DNA of 64,000 nucleotides from Gnetum montanum (Eukaryota; Streptophyta; Gnetopsida; Gnetales; Gnetaceae), in contig MNCI01002795.1 in assembly GCA_015680685.1 (NCBI GenBank), positions 39,395 to 103,394 on the forward strand. Reading direction: 5' to 3'. The first letter of the stretch is position 1. Each line of letters begins with the position of its first letter. A program made the translations under genes and the position numbers. Below the pieces are notes generated by a model. It had not been told where the DNA came from. It made no database searches and was given only the letters and a program-made list of their open reading frames with translations. Shown here in pieces: positions 10,441 through 22,210 of the stretch.

Positions 10441-13400
10441 ATCTCCTTTCTTGGAATGTTCGAGGCCTTACTGATAGGCTTCGACGGAAGCGAGCAGGCA
10501 ACTTTATATCTAGTCTTAATTTGACTTTTGATTTCATTCTTCTCCAAGAAATTAAGATTTCCGCCGACCTTTTATCCTATTCCGCCCATTGGTTTCTTCC
10601 TCACTCCTCAATCCTAGCGACATCCCATGCATGTGGGAAAGGAGGAGCGGCCATTCTCCTCTCACCCTATTGGAAAACTAAACTCCTTCAAAGCGGTTCG
10701 GATTCTGGGCATAGAGTTTCCTGGGCCACCTTCTCATCCCAGCATGGCCCCTTTGGCATTTGCTCGATATATGCCCCAAATGACTCCACAGAACGGGCTC
10801 TCCTTTGGCATGAACTTGCCACTTCTCTCCCCCCAATGCCTTGGATATTCGGAGGAGATTTTAATATGGTAGAATTCCCTCAAGATAAGCTCGGAGGGGC
10901 ATTTCTTCAATTGCCCAATCTCGAGTTTCAGGCCTGGTCTGCGTTTAAGAAAGGATTTTACCTCTCAGACGGGGCAGACAACTCCGTGTGCGCTCCCCCC
11001 CATAGATTCACTTGGAGCAATTTCCGTCTAGGGCAAGCTCGCATCTACAGTAGGTTAGATAGGTTCCATTTCTCCACCCTCTCCTTTTGGCAAGCTTGCT
11101 CTGCCACTACAGTCCATCATCATGCCATCTTATCCGACCACCTTCCTATCTCCATATCTATCCAGATTCATGGTAGCCCTAACCGACCACAATTCCATCT
11201 TTTTAGACTGCACAACAAATGTTTTTCTTCCCCCACTGCCCAACTTCTTCTCTCCAACCTTTGGAATGCCGAACCTAGGCCCCTAAATCAGATGGGTTGG
11301 ATTAATTGGTGGCATCGTGCTTCATGTCGAGTGCGAAACTTCGCTCGTTCATACGGTAAGACCGTGGCTGCTCAAGCCAAACTTGAATATAACAAAATTC
11401 ACCTCACCATTGAGCATCTCACTAACAAACTAGCTCAAGATCCCTTCAATACTCTAGTTCACGAGGAGCTAGCTAGAGCACGCGTAGCCTTCCAACATTG
11501 GGATGTGTACCNNNNNNNNNNNNNNNNNNNNNNNNNNNNNNNNNNNNNNNNNNNNNNNNNNNNNNNNNNNNNNNNNNNNNNNNNNNNNNNNNNNNNNNNN
11601 NNNNNNNNNNNNNNNNNNNNNNNNNNNNNNNNNNNNNNNNNNNNNNNNNNNNNNNNNNNNNNNNNNNNNNNNNNNNNNNNNNNNNNNNNNNNNNNNNNNN
11701 NNNNNNNNNNNNNNNNNNNNNNNNNNNNNNNNNNNNNNNNNNNNNNNNNNNNNNNNNNNNNNNNNNNNNNNNNNNNNNNNNNNNNNNNNNNNNNNNNNNN
11801 NNNNNNNNNNNNNNNNNNNNNNNNNNNNNNNNNNNNNNNNNNNNNNNNNNNNNNNNNNNNNNNNNNNNNNNNNNNNNNNNNNNNNNNNNNNNNNNNNNNN
11901 NNNNNNNNNNNNNNNNNNNNNNNNNNNNNNNNNNNNNNNNNNNNNNNNNNNNNNNNNNNNNNNNNNNNNNNNNNNNNNNNNNNNNNNNNNNNNNNNNNNN
12001 NNNNNNNNNNNNNNNNNNNNNNNNNNNNNNNNNNNNNNNNNNNNNNNNNNNNNNNNNNNNNNNNNNNNNNNNNNNNNNNNNNNNNNNNNNNNNNNNNNNN
12101 NNNNNNNNNNNNNNNNNNNNNNNNNNNNNNNNNNNNNNNNNNNNNNNNNNNNNNNNNNNNNNNNNNNNNNNNNNNNNNNNNNNNNNNNNNNNNNNNNNNN
12201 NNNNNNNNNNNNNNNNNNNNNNNNNNNNNNNNNNNNNNNNNNNNNNNNNNNNNNNNNNNNNNNNNNNNNNNNNNNNNNNNNNNNNNNNAAGGACTCTCAA
12301 AAAGGCTTTCATCGTGTCGCTTGGACTATTGTTACTCTCCCCAAGAATAAGGGTGGCTTAGGCCTTTTGAACTCCTATAAGCAAGGAATTACCCTGGTTG
12401 CTAAGTGGTTGGTACAACATTTAGATGCCTCAACTATTATAGGGGCCCTCCTCCAATTAAGGCTTCATCAAGCCTTTCCTAAAAATAAGCCCTTCTGGCA
12501 AGATATCCATTTCGTTAATTGGATTCTTTCCCCCATCACTATCATTCTTCCCGGATCTCACATTTTCAAAAGCATTTGGAGGGCCTGGAAAATTGTTCAC
12601 ACTCACATAGACTGGACTACCATTAAAATCAACCCTACTATCCTCTCTAAAGTGTGTCCTTGGTGGTTACCTCTGTCACCCGCTCCCCTTGCTATCACAA
12701 ATGCTAAGGTGGCTACCTCGTGGTATCGGAAAGGTGTCATTTCCTTGAATTGTCTTAGGCTGGCTAGCCGTTGGATTTCAGGGGTCGAGTTTAACACTTT
12801 GTATGGGGAGTCGGCTGCAATGAAACATTGCCTTGTTCAGATTTACTCTTTCCTCCACGGGCACTGGCACCTGGATGTTACAGTGCAAAGCCTTTTCCAT
12901 GGCCTTCAATGGCGTAATGGGGTTAAACTCCTCCCCTATCGGCCATCTGTTCCCTTTCATCTCATGCATGACCCCTCTGCAGTCATTCAACGTTGCAATA
13001 AATATTGGCACAAACAAGCGTCAGAAACATTTTGGATCCCTCTCTTCCAACATATTTGGAAACTTCCGACCCTCCCCAAAATTAAGCAGTTCCTTTGGTG
13101 TCTTCTCCATCATGGTCTTCCTATCGGAAAACGTCTAGAATATCTTGGGATCCCTAATCCCACTTGCCCTCTATGTGGTGGTCTAGACGACTTTGTCCAT
13201 GTGTTTTGGCAATGTCCCTTTGCTCAACATGTGTGGCAGTGGACTTCTAAAGCTTTTCCATCTTACACGCTATCTCAAGAGGCTGCCATATTCGGATTCT
13301 TGAACATTACTTCTACTAACCTTAATTTTCTGTGGAAAGTTCTTAGACCTATTATTTTATATTATATTTGGAAGCGAAGATGCAATGTTCTATTTCAAAA

Positions 13401-13578
13401 GACCGAGTATTCTAACAAATGTTTGCTTACCAGGTTGGAGATGTTGCAGATCTTTCGCCTCACCTATTTTCAACTCACATCTCAAGCATCCAAGTTCAAT
13501 TTGGACAGTCATCAATTGGTTCATCTCCTGCAGCTATGGGACAGTCCTATGTATCTTAGTTACACTTCGCGTCAGTAA
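10437..13578 (+). CDS. LINE ORF2: endonuclease, (RT in gap), zf-RVT
   Basis: From ATG 10437 the protein begins with an APE-like endonuclease of about 235 residues: SWNVRGL, LLQEIK, IYAPND, GGDFNMVE, SRLDRF and LSDHLPI, in the usual order with the catalytic Asp, Asn and His in place. The frame is open to the gap at 11512. After the gap it is open from 12289 to TAA 13576-13578: a GGLGLLNSYKQG segment that normally follows the RT, then a zf-RVT domain (LWCLLHHGLP, CPLCGGLDDFVHVFWQC). The RT itself is missing in the N run. The two halves are in different frames across the 777 N, so the gap length is not real. No stop is visible in about 785 codons read. Confidence 0.9.
11512..12288. other. Assembly gap of 777 N inside LINE ORF2
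   Basis: All bases are N. The segment should hold the whole reverse transcriptase domain. An RT plus linkers between these two flanks normally needs roughly 1.8-2.2 kb, so the gap is probably undersized. Confidence 0.95.
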
Positions 13579-13858
13579 TCTCTGCAAGGAAGTTTTCCCT
13601 TTTATTTTGTGGATTCACCATTGGCATTCCCTCTATCCTTAATTGAGAGCTCTTGGCTTCATCTAATTCTATGTCATTCTATTTTTTAAAGAGCTAGTTT
13701 GTGCAAACATTTGGTTGTGTCCCAACTTGGGGTACCTCCTCTTATACTAGTTGATTTTCAAGGTGTTTCCCAAGTGTCATTCACGATGCTCTCAGTTTCC
13801 CCCTTACCTTAACCCTACGACTTCTTCAAGTTGTTGTAATTGATGCTCCTTTAATTTC

Positions 13859-13864
13859 AATAAA
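13859..13864 (+). terminator. LINE polyadenylation signal AATAAA
   Basis: AATAAA lies 281 bp after the ORF2 stop and 26 bp before the element end, a normal distance for 3' end formation. Confidence 0.6.
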
Positions 13865-13874
13865 ATTTCTTTTC

Positions 13875-13889
13875 GGGGTCCGACACCCC
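13875..13889 (+). other. Terminal hairpin of the LINE 3' end
   Basis: GGGGT (13875-13879) and ACCCC (13885-13889) form a perfect 5-bp stem with loop CCGAC, directly before the target duplication. No A-tract follows. In some LINE and tRNA-SINE families a 3' stem-loop, not poly(A), is what the RT recognises; whether that holds here is inference. Confidence 0.45.
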
Positions 13890-13890
13890 C

Positions 13891-13909
13891 CCATATTCTC
13901 TAGGTGTGA
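13891..13909 (+). repeat. Right target-site duplication of the LINE
   Basis: CCATATTCTCTAGGTGTGA matches 8716-8734 at 18 of 19 positions and follows directly after the LINE 3' end. Confidence 0.85.
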
Positions 13910-13994
13910 TATCAAAATTAAAGCCCACTTATGAATGATCAACACTNTTAGGTGTGATATCAAAATTAAAGCCCACTTATGAATGATCAACACT
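13901..13994. other. 46-bp exact duplication around a single N (assembly join)
   Basis: The 46 bases 13901-13946 recur exactly at 13949-13994, separated by N and T. This is the mark of two contigs that overlap but were joined with one N. The second copy reads TTAGGTGTGA at its edge, like the left target duplication, so it may come from an empty-site haplotype. Confidence 0.75.
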
Positions 13995-14568
13995 ATATGT
14001 TGATATATAAAAGACATAGATCTAGGGCATGCTACACCATCAAAGCATTCCCTAACTCAACAAGTAGAAAAAAGCAAGAATAATACTTGGCATGAAGGAC
14101 TTCAAGGTCATGTGTTTTCAGGACATTCTTTAACTATGAAATGAGACTTCAATTTTGAGGTAGGTAAACCAACATTTGAATGAAGATATATTGTGATGAA
14201 AGATTAGAAACCAATGACTCATGACTCATATACATTAGCTGAAAGAATAAAATTAGATATCTTGGTCATATCAACATCCCAAGAAAAAATCCCTACAACT
14301 TTTGTCTTGCCAACTAGTAAATTTGCATTTGGAGAATCAACAAATTTTTTTCATAAATAATAGAAGCATAAATTCTAATATTGGCTGAAGAAGATGGGAA
14401 TTTTATAAAATCCCCCATAGAGGAATCCTAAGGAAATCAGGTTTTCCCCAAACCCTCACTTTGTAAAAACCCTCTTAATCTTCAATCTTAGAGAAATCAA
14501 ATCTACCCTAATCAATGTTTATTATGATAGCCCAAATATGATACATATATCATATGCATTAGGGGAGG

Positions 14569-14697
14569 ACCAAACACATTAATGTCAAATATCACTTCAT
14601 CAAGGATATTTTATCTCAAGGTTTTATTATTGTGAAGGAAATTGGTACCACAAATAATTCGACAAACATGATGACTAAGTCTGTGCCTTTTATCTAG
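14569..14697 (+). pseudogene. Ty1/copia RNase H C-terminus
   Basis: Forty-two open codons start TKHINVKYHFIKDIL, contain VKEIGTTNN, and end MMTKSVPFI before TAG. The RTKHIDVRYHFIRD and ADMMTK-P signatures mark the end of copia polyproteins. Upstream the frame is lost, so only the tail survives. The LINE may have inserted into the same copia remnant, since both lie on one side of the target site. Confidence 0.75.
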
Positions 14698-15749
14698 TAT
14701 TGGCACTTGATGTCAATAGTTTTGTTTATTATTTTTAGTTTGTTCCTACACACTTTTAACAGTCTCTCTTTTTCTTGTGGGATTTCAACATCAAATCTTC
14801 TCTTGAACATTTTTACCTATAAAGCCAATTTTCCAATCATGATACCAGCCTTTCCTTTTGAAGTAGTATTATAAACTTGCATGGAAAGGTATAGCTCAAG
14901 TTTACCAAACATATTTTAATTGAATCAAATAAACTTAAGCAAAGATGTAATTTTTATAATTTATATAAGAAATATGTATGCTTTAAGTACTTTGAACTTT
15001 GGAAAAAAAATAAAAAAATTGGAAAATCTTTCACAAGTTTCCTTTGTGTTGTTTGAAAACATTGGCTTCCAAGGTTATGCATGAATTTGAATATAAATAC
15101 TAGTAAAAGCCCTAGCTCAATTGCAATTTCAAATGCCATGGTATTTTTTCAAATATAAAAGTTGTTGCTGTGACTGAATAACTATACCTTTAAACTTTAT
15201 ACAATAATCAAAGATGAAAAGAGAATAAATAAAAATTATCTTAAATCATTACTAAAGCTACACACCAAAAAAAATTAGGTGCTTCCTTTCCATAATTATG
15301 AAAGCAAAGTGAAGTTAAAGGCAAGGCCATTCACCATGTAAAGAAATGAGAGGTAAGACTCCAATTTTGATAAGATTTGAAGTTAAGGAAAGTTGCATGG
15401 AGCTCTACACTAGTTCAGGGCCTTATGAAAAAATATGCATCAATGTTGATATTTTCCAAAAAGTTGATGCATCCATTGACAGTGGTCTTATATGTTAGAA
15501 CTATAATAACAGTATTATTTTCCTTTTTATTTCTCTCAGCCACTACTGACCCTAGAATTGTGAAAAATTAAGTTCATTAAACTAAACTAATTCATATATT
15601 AAAGCCCCTTAGCAAGAAGAAGTGCTAAATATTTGTGAAAATAACTTCATTGGTTATGTATGGACTATGTAGTGGGCTACTTGGTGAAATAATACAAGTT
15701 TTACAAATATTGGGAGACTAGAAAACATGTTTGATGCATGAACCATTGG
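14698..15749. other. AT-rich stretch, possibly copia 3' end, no gene seen
   Basis: It follows the copia RNase H tail and could contain its 3' LTR, but I find no matching LTR pair. Open frames at 15377-15571 (plus) and 14954-15139 (minus) show no domain. Confidence 0.4.
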
Positions 15750-16190
15750 GCCAAACAATGCCAAATAATGTAATACAAGGTTGAATTAAGGCAAAATGAG
15801 ATCAAAACCATGCAAAAATGATGTCAAATGTCGCAAATGATGTCAAAAGAATATCAAACATGGTCATATGATGTCAAAATGACACAAGATAATATTAAAT
15901 GAAGCCAAATGATGTCAAATGACATCAAATAATTCTAAATGATATTTAAGTAAGGCTAAATGATAGCTCGAATGATGTCAAATGAGGTTGAATGAGGTAA
16001 TGATAAGGTTAAACATGGAACAAATGATGTCAAAGATGATGGAAATTATGTTGAAGGATATTGAATGACACCAAATGACAAATGATGTCACATGATAGCC
16101 AAATAATATCAAACAGTAGCAAATGATGATCCAATGACGTCAAATGGCAATCAAATATCATCAAATAATGGAAGGTGAGTGTGAACAAGG
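15750..16190 (+). repeat. Degenerate array of AAATGATGTC-like units
   Basis: AATGATGTCAAA or a close variant recurs more than a dozen times at irregular 10-40 bp intervals, for example around 15817, 15835, 15860, 15910, 15975, 16025 and 16085. It looks like an old microsatellite that has expanded and decayed. No coding frame survives through it. Confidence 0.6.
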
Positions 16191-16521
16191 TTAAACATAT
16201 TATAGGTAATAATAGTCATTGAAGGTTTTGAGTTTTAGGTTTTCATGGTTGGAAATCCAATGAAAAGGTTGTAAATTACCAAAGTAGGTGAGAAGGATGC
16301 AACTAGTTAAAATGGACAAAAAGTTAAATAAAATATATTGTGAAATGTCAAATAATGCAAAAGTTATGGAAAATAGGTTGAGAATTATAAAAATAAATAA
16401 AAAATCTAGTAAAAAATGCTTTGCTAAAATAGAAACAACTTGTGAAAACTAGTAGTGAACTACTAGAAAATTGTTTTTTCTTTTTTAAATATATATATAT
16501 AAACACAATTAAAAAAATTCA

Positions 16522-17750
16522 TGTTGCAACCTTCACCATTAAACCCAAGGTAAAATCTTATTGTAAATGTGGGACTTGTAGTCCATGAGCTATAATCTTG
16601 CATACTTAAGCTTTTGGGGCTAAAAAATGCCACATAAGTGGCTGTAGCCTCACCTTTTGAGTGGAAAAGGTCATCTCATGTTTATATTTGGGCTTGGGAA
16701 GGTTGAAAATGCCTTTAGAATTGCAAAATTTGGCAGTTTCATGGGTTTTTGTGAGGATATAGCCTCGATTGTGTTGGAACCACCTATCCCTAGCATAGAT
16801 GGTGTTGGGTTCTCATTTTTTCAGCAAAACCCAACGTAGTCACCACAAAACCTAGCATAGCTGCACACATCCAATGTAGATGGTGTTGGATTTTTATTTT
16901 TCTAGCAAAACCTAGCATAGTCATCACAAAACCTAGCATAGCTACACACATCCAGCATTCAAGTTGTTGGGTTTTCCATTTTCTCAGCAATGGCCAACAT
17001 AGACACCATATTTCCCACCGTAGATGCAACAAAAGCCAACATAGTACCAAGAGTCTATTTACTATTTTTAGTATTCAGTGTGGTTTTGATGGCCTTGGAT
17101 GCATCTAAACTTATCATAAAAGGAACTACACTAGAGGTAACAAGCTAGTCACATTTGCATGAGATTTCAATTTGTTAGCAATCATGGCAAAAAATTTCTA
17201 GTAACAAATTGAACACTAGAAGAATATTTTTAAAAAAATCCAACACTTTGAAAGGACTTTTTAGCAAATTGGTAATCAGCTGAGCATTGGAGACTCTCAA
17301 TGCATTGCCCAGTAGCAAAAAGTCAAACATTTTCCACCATTTTTTACAACTAGCATAGTCAACAAGGAGTTTTTGGAAGTTAGAGCTTGGAAGCACTCTG
17401 ATCATGCAATCAATTGTAGAACATAAGTTGCTAGTTTCACTAGAATTCAAGCACCATTTAAGCAACTCACTATGAATTTATTCATACATACTATTACATC
17501 TTGAAACTTTTCTCTTGTAATATTTTTATTATTTTAATAAAAAGTAGCAGTTCATTCATTTGTGCAAGTTTATTCCAAGTTTAAATTTCTATGTTTTTTC
17601 TTAGATTAGATGTGCATTTTTTCATTTATTTACAATTCCTAAGTCCTTGGGTGCTTCGAATCCTCTTCTTGGAGGTCCTTGGAATTAGAAGTTAGGTTTC
17701 TTCACCTAGAATTTTTGATATCACAGGAACCAAATTTTTCAAGCACTATA
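16522..17750 (+). repeat. Left LTR of element B
   Basis: Begins TGTTGCAACCTTCACC and ends near CACTATA. It aligns with 24549-25747 through TCTTATTGTAAATGT, CTTTTGGGGCTAAAAA, TGGTGTTGGG, TTCCAAGTTT and CCTAGAATTTTT. It carries an extra 81-bp tandem copy that the right LTR lacks. The downstream bases TAGTCTTAGAGG weakly resemble a primer site for initiator tRNA-Met (8 of 12), which I do not consider proven. Confidence 0.75.
16797..16955 (+). repeat. 81-bp tandem duplication inside the left LTR of B
   Basis: AGATGGTGTTGG starts both copies (16797 and 16878), and both end in GCATAGCT(A/G)CACACATCC. The right LTR has this unit once (around 24824-24900), so the duplication arose after insertion or was lost from one LTR. 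Confidence 0.7.
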
Positions 17751-19015
17751 GTTTCTAGTCTTAGAGGGAGGGCCTTCACCTGAATTCTTAGCCAAAAATT
17801 TTTTTAAAAGATTTTACAAAACCAATTTTTTTACATTCTAAACTTTAAAACTTGCAAGTATTTACTACTAAAATCAACGTTGGTATTCTAATCCTTGCCC
17901 AATATGCCCAACATATTTGTGGTGGGTGATTTGAATTTCCACTATATTTTTACAATAGTTGTTGGATTCTTTGAAACTAGCAATATCCACATTGAAAACC
18001 TACAAATTTTGGTTGTTGGAAATTGTGTTAGGGTCTATGAGCCAAAGTAGATCCAATACGAAAACCAAAATTTTTCTTCTATGAAATTTCATGGGAAAGT
18101 CAATGTAGACACTTCTGGGACTCTAGCGTAGTCCTTGGAAAAAACCTAGAGTTTCTACATTTTAACTTTTTTCAAAATAACTTACTTCCTCTAAGGTGAA
18201 ATATTTCAAGCTTTCTTTCACCAAGTGAAAACCTGTTTCCACCACCTACCTCAGCATAGTTGGCTACGAAACACATTTGTCTACTACACACCCTCCAACA
18301 TAAACACCATTGAAAAAACCATAACACCATTTTCCTAAGTATAGTATATACCTCTCCCATTGCAACCTTCACTACACCTGTAGTTGTAGTTTCAACTGCT
18401 TTTCCATCCATAGCTAGTTACACTTTTGGGTAATTCCACTTGCTCGAATTTTGATTTAATTAATTAAAAATTAAATTAAACATCCCATATTTCCTACCCT
18501 TTTTGCCAAACTACACAAGGTAGTTGTCGTGGATAAATTACATTTTCCATCACCACACAAACCCTAGCATTGATTTTGAAGATACTCAATGTATCTTTTT
18601 AAAAAGAAATATTTTTGGGTTGCACAATAATACCCAATGTAGTTTCCATAAAAGGAAAGTACACCAATACACCTTAAATAAGCAAACCAAAAATTTACTA
18701 TTTTTATTACCAACATATTTTTGGAAAAATACAAATGTATCTTTCAAAAATCCCACATATTAAAAATAACTATCTTTACCATATTCACCTTTTTACAATA
18801 ATTGTTAGAATTTTCAAAGCCCAACATAGTTTTTATTAGCTTGTGTAGTTTGGTTGGTACTAATTAATGCCTTTTCGTAGATTAACAATTTTGCCATTAA
18901 ACCTTGCATATGTGGCCACTAGCCAAGATGCAGTAAATGTCTATGACCTGAAACACCCTGCAGTCATAGAGCAAAGATAGTCACTTATATAAAAGGAAAA
19001 AACCTAGAATTCACA
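17751..19015 (+). other. Non-coding 5' interior of element B with recurring CAACATAG-like words
   Basis: No frame is coherent. Words such as CCCAACATA, CTCAGCATAG and CCCAATGTAG recur, and two similar blocks ending in TTACAATA(G/A)TTGTT (about 17950 and 18795) suggest an old internal duplication. Confidence 0.45.
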
Positions 19016-19279
19016 GTCATTAATGAGGAGTTCTACAACTTCCTCTATGCCAAGATACAACATAGTCTCTTGATATCATGGTTTGAATCTAATGCTAAGC
19101 ATCAGTTAGAAATTATACATTGGGATGGGAAAGAATACATTCCATAAGCTTATGAGAAAATCCCTCTCACCAATTTTTATGTGCAAATTCTCATAAAACT
19201 CATAAAGGTTGATGATTTTAGTAAGGAGATTATCTTAGAGGGTCACAGAGGAGGGAAAATGAGTTTGAGGTGGAACTAG
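19016..19279 (+). pseudogene. Unrecognised coding remnant upstream of gag in element B
   Basis: The frame from 19016 to TAG 19277 has 87 codons with one internal TAA. It reads like protein: NEEFYNFLYAKIQHS, SWFESNAKHQLEII, then VDDFSKEIILEGHRGG. It may be an N-terminal part of the element polyprotein or an extra ORF. I recognise no family. Confidence 0.4.
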
Positions 19280-19857
19280 AGCCTAATAAATTTATTGGAC
19301 CTTTTCCAATAATTAACTCCTTGAACTACTACTCCCAATTCAACCTCCCTTGCCTTATTTGTGGGAAAAGTTTCCCAATCTTCCTTTTTCCCTATTCATC
19401 CTACTATGCTTGGGTCTACACCCATCATCGCTACACACTAGGCATAATCCATATCTCAATCTACCTACTTGTTTTCATTGATGTCCTTTGCCATACAACC
19501 TCACTTCATTCACCTAGCACTAATGATGTCTATTTCACCTTCTCCCTTTGTTATACCAATGAGATCCTCATTGGGGTCCCAAGCAATACAAGCCTTTCAT
19601 AGTTCCTTTAATTCCTTCATGCCACATGTCCTAGCGTAAACATCTTGCTTCCTATTCAACCTACCTACAACGGTGTTCACCCAACCTCTTCCATTTGTAT
19701 TAATACCCATCACTAGCCCCAAGCCTTAGAACTTCTTCCTCAATTTTCAACATAAGCATTACAGCCCACAGGGATGCCCCAAAGCTTGGATCAAGCCTTC
19801 CAAATGATCTAAGACCTTACCAAAGAGCTACAAAAACTTAAGGCTAGTATAACTTAA

Positions 19858-20400
19858 ATGGTCAAGGTTCTAGACTTTTACTCAGATGATGCTATAATCC
19901 CTAAGGTATCTCAAATAACCTTACCTATGGGCATACCCATATCAAACTTCACCAAATACAATGGTAAAGGAGATCCTAATGAAAACCTAGTCACTGTTCG
20001 GTTTGAGTGCCTCTTTTTACAAGCTTGGCCTCATATGATATTGCATATTTATCCAATGTTCCTCAAGGGTAAAGCTATAGATTGGTACCAAACCTTACTT
20101 AAGGGTTCCATATCTTTCCTTGAGAACTTGATTAACCAATTTTTTGACTACTTTAGATACAATTTGAAGTTGGATGCAACATTGGATCAACTAATGAAGG
20201 TGAAGCAAGGGTGACCTAAACTAGTCAAAAGGTTCATTTAAAGGTGGAACTCAACACTTAATGAAATTCTAGAGCCTATTGTTGAAACTCACCTCTTGTC
20301 CATCTACAAGGAAGTAGTAAATAAATTTATCAAGTTAAAGCTCTACAACTTAGAGCCTTCATCACTATGTTAAGCCTTCTTGTAAACTAAGAACATCAAG
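19858..20400 (+). pseudogene. gag capsid region of element B
   Basis: The open frame 19858-20214 contains FTKYNGKGDPNENL, then FLKGKAIDWYQTL and a run ending DQLMKVKQG, the retrotrans_gag signature (aromatic A-x-x-WY segment). After a stop at 20212 it continues in frame with RWNSTLNEI and ETHLLSIYKE. A Lys/Arg-rich linker follows to about 20530. The inverted copy at 35.7-36.3 kb aligns with it. Gag would form the particle. Confidence 0.75.
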
Positions 20401-21369
20401 GAGGTTGCTGAGGCAAGCAACAATCTAGCTTATGTGTCATATAAAAGCCAACACATAAGGAGGGATAGGGATAAAAACAAGAAAGAACATACCACTATGA
20501 TTTTAGTATCCAAGGATACAAAATAGGAAAAGAGGTAGGGATCACCACCACACAACACATCGTTCAACTCATTACAACCATTCACTTCCTATGTCCCAAA
20601 TCAACTAAGATAAAACTTTGGATGGAAGGATGGGTCTAAGTACATAAGGTTGCTTATGAAGTCCTCTGAGCTTATATAATATTTGCTTAAAGACAACTGT
20701 ATACAACATAAGCAACTATTTGAAGAGGCTTGTAAGAGGCATGATCATCTTTGTGACATAGCTAGAGACCGAATGATAGCTACCAAGGACGATCTGAAAA
20801 TACCAAAATACTTCAAAATAGATATAAACTATAATTATCATCAAATGGTTGGTCATGACATCAATTTTTTCTTGGCATTAAAGGGTGACCTTCACACGAT
20901 GATAGATCATGAAAAGTTGGTGTAAAATAAGCCCACTTCTTTAAGAGCTAACAAAAACTCTTACACTGTAGCATGATTCACAAAAACGAAATGGTCTAAT
21001 CCTCCTAGGAAACCATTTATTATTAAGGTTTTATTGTTGTCCCAAAACACAAAGCCTAGAAAGCCCTTTATCATATGGTTTCCACCTCCTCCAACCCTTG
21101 AGAAGCCTTTTGTTATACGCATCCCATCTTTAGTGGCATCAACTTCATAACTCATTCCATGAGTTACTAGTGCTTCAAATCCTAAGACACCATTTTGTCT
21201 CTAGGTCCCTTCACATTAAACAAGTGAAATCATGATAACCCATTATCAAAGCCCACCTATAGTGGCCCATAACTTACAAGCTAGCAAGAAATCATCATCA
21301 CAATGATGACAAAAACAACATGTCATCAAACCAATAATAAAGCCCACTAAAGGTGGCTGACAATAAAAG

Positions 21370-22210
21370 GCTTTGAAAAAATCTACAACAAGAATAACTA
21401 CACCCATGGATAAGGGGCCCAAGGCACATGGACCAAAACCTAAGCTACAATCTCTAGGAAGGATGGAGGAAGTTAAGACCACTAAGGTTGAAACATTACA
21501 TGCCAAGGGAAAGAGTTCTCTCACAACAATGGAGCAAGAAAAATGGTCATTAAGGCAAAAGAACACAACACCAAACTTGTATGACTTGGTCATAAACTCT
21601 CCTATGCATAGGGATGCACTAGCCCAAGTGTTAACTTCTATCCTTATGAGCAAAGACATGCTCGCCAACAAAGAATCAATCCACCTTGTCATTAAGCAAG
21701 CTTGGCTTAGGGAAAATGGGCATTAGTCCATGCACAACTTCCATGACAACTAGGTGAGTATTGACTCTTCAAATAGAGAGGTGCTATCTGCTCCTCTTCT
21801 CATTACTATACATGTTGGAAGATATAAAGTTCATTGTGTCCATGTGGATGATGGGGTAGCAACTAATGTAGTATCATTTTCCATTGTTGACAAGCTAGGC
21901 TTAATCGAGAACATTTAAGAAACCACTACCTTAGCACTAAAGTCATTTAATGGCTCACAAATGGTAGTGCAAGGTTCTATTTTCTTGGATTTTATAACTG
22001 ATGAGTAATTTCCTACATCTTCCAACTTCCTAGTGGTTGAAGAATCACCTAACCTCAACTTGATCTTAGGAAGGACATGGTTAGCTAAGATTCATGCAGT
22101 ATCATCTCCTATACATTAAGAGATTCACTTGTCCTATGAGGAAGGGAAAATCATCATTCATGGAGAAAATGTATTGCTATGTTCAATTAACTATGTTAAC
22201 ATCGACTAAA
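21370..22210 (+). pseudogene. Protease region of element B
   Basis: After a Lys/Pro-rich segment (21373-21726) the frame reads ITIHVGRYKVHCVHVDDGVATNV: the usual retropepsin Asp-Thr/Ser-Gly site has become Asp-Asp-Gly (about 21844-21855). The second conserved region, NLNLILGRTWLAKIHAV, lies near 22055-22100. Several stops interrupt it. Nothing resembling RT follows. Confidence 0.7.

Larger units (their letters stand above)
8735..13890 (+). mobile_element. Full-length LINE (L1-type non-LTR retrotransposon)
   Basis: Order: GC-rich 5' UTR with a tandem repeat, ORF1 (zinc-knuckle protein), ORF2 (APE-like endonuclease, RT lost in a gap, zf-RVT end), AATAAA, and a short terminal hairpin, all between 19-bp target duplications. 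ORF2 is open on both sides of the gap while ORF1 has only two stops, so the copy is younger than its surroundings. Its GC-rich 5' UTR and higher-GC ORFs contrast with the AT-rich flanks. There is no poly(A) tail at the 3' end, which is unusual for L1-type elements. Confidence 0.9.

Noticed and set aside
21246-21692. 148-codon minus-strand open frame
   Set aside because: It overlaps the gag-protease linker of element B read in the opposite direction; shadow frame.
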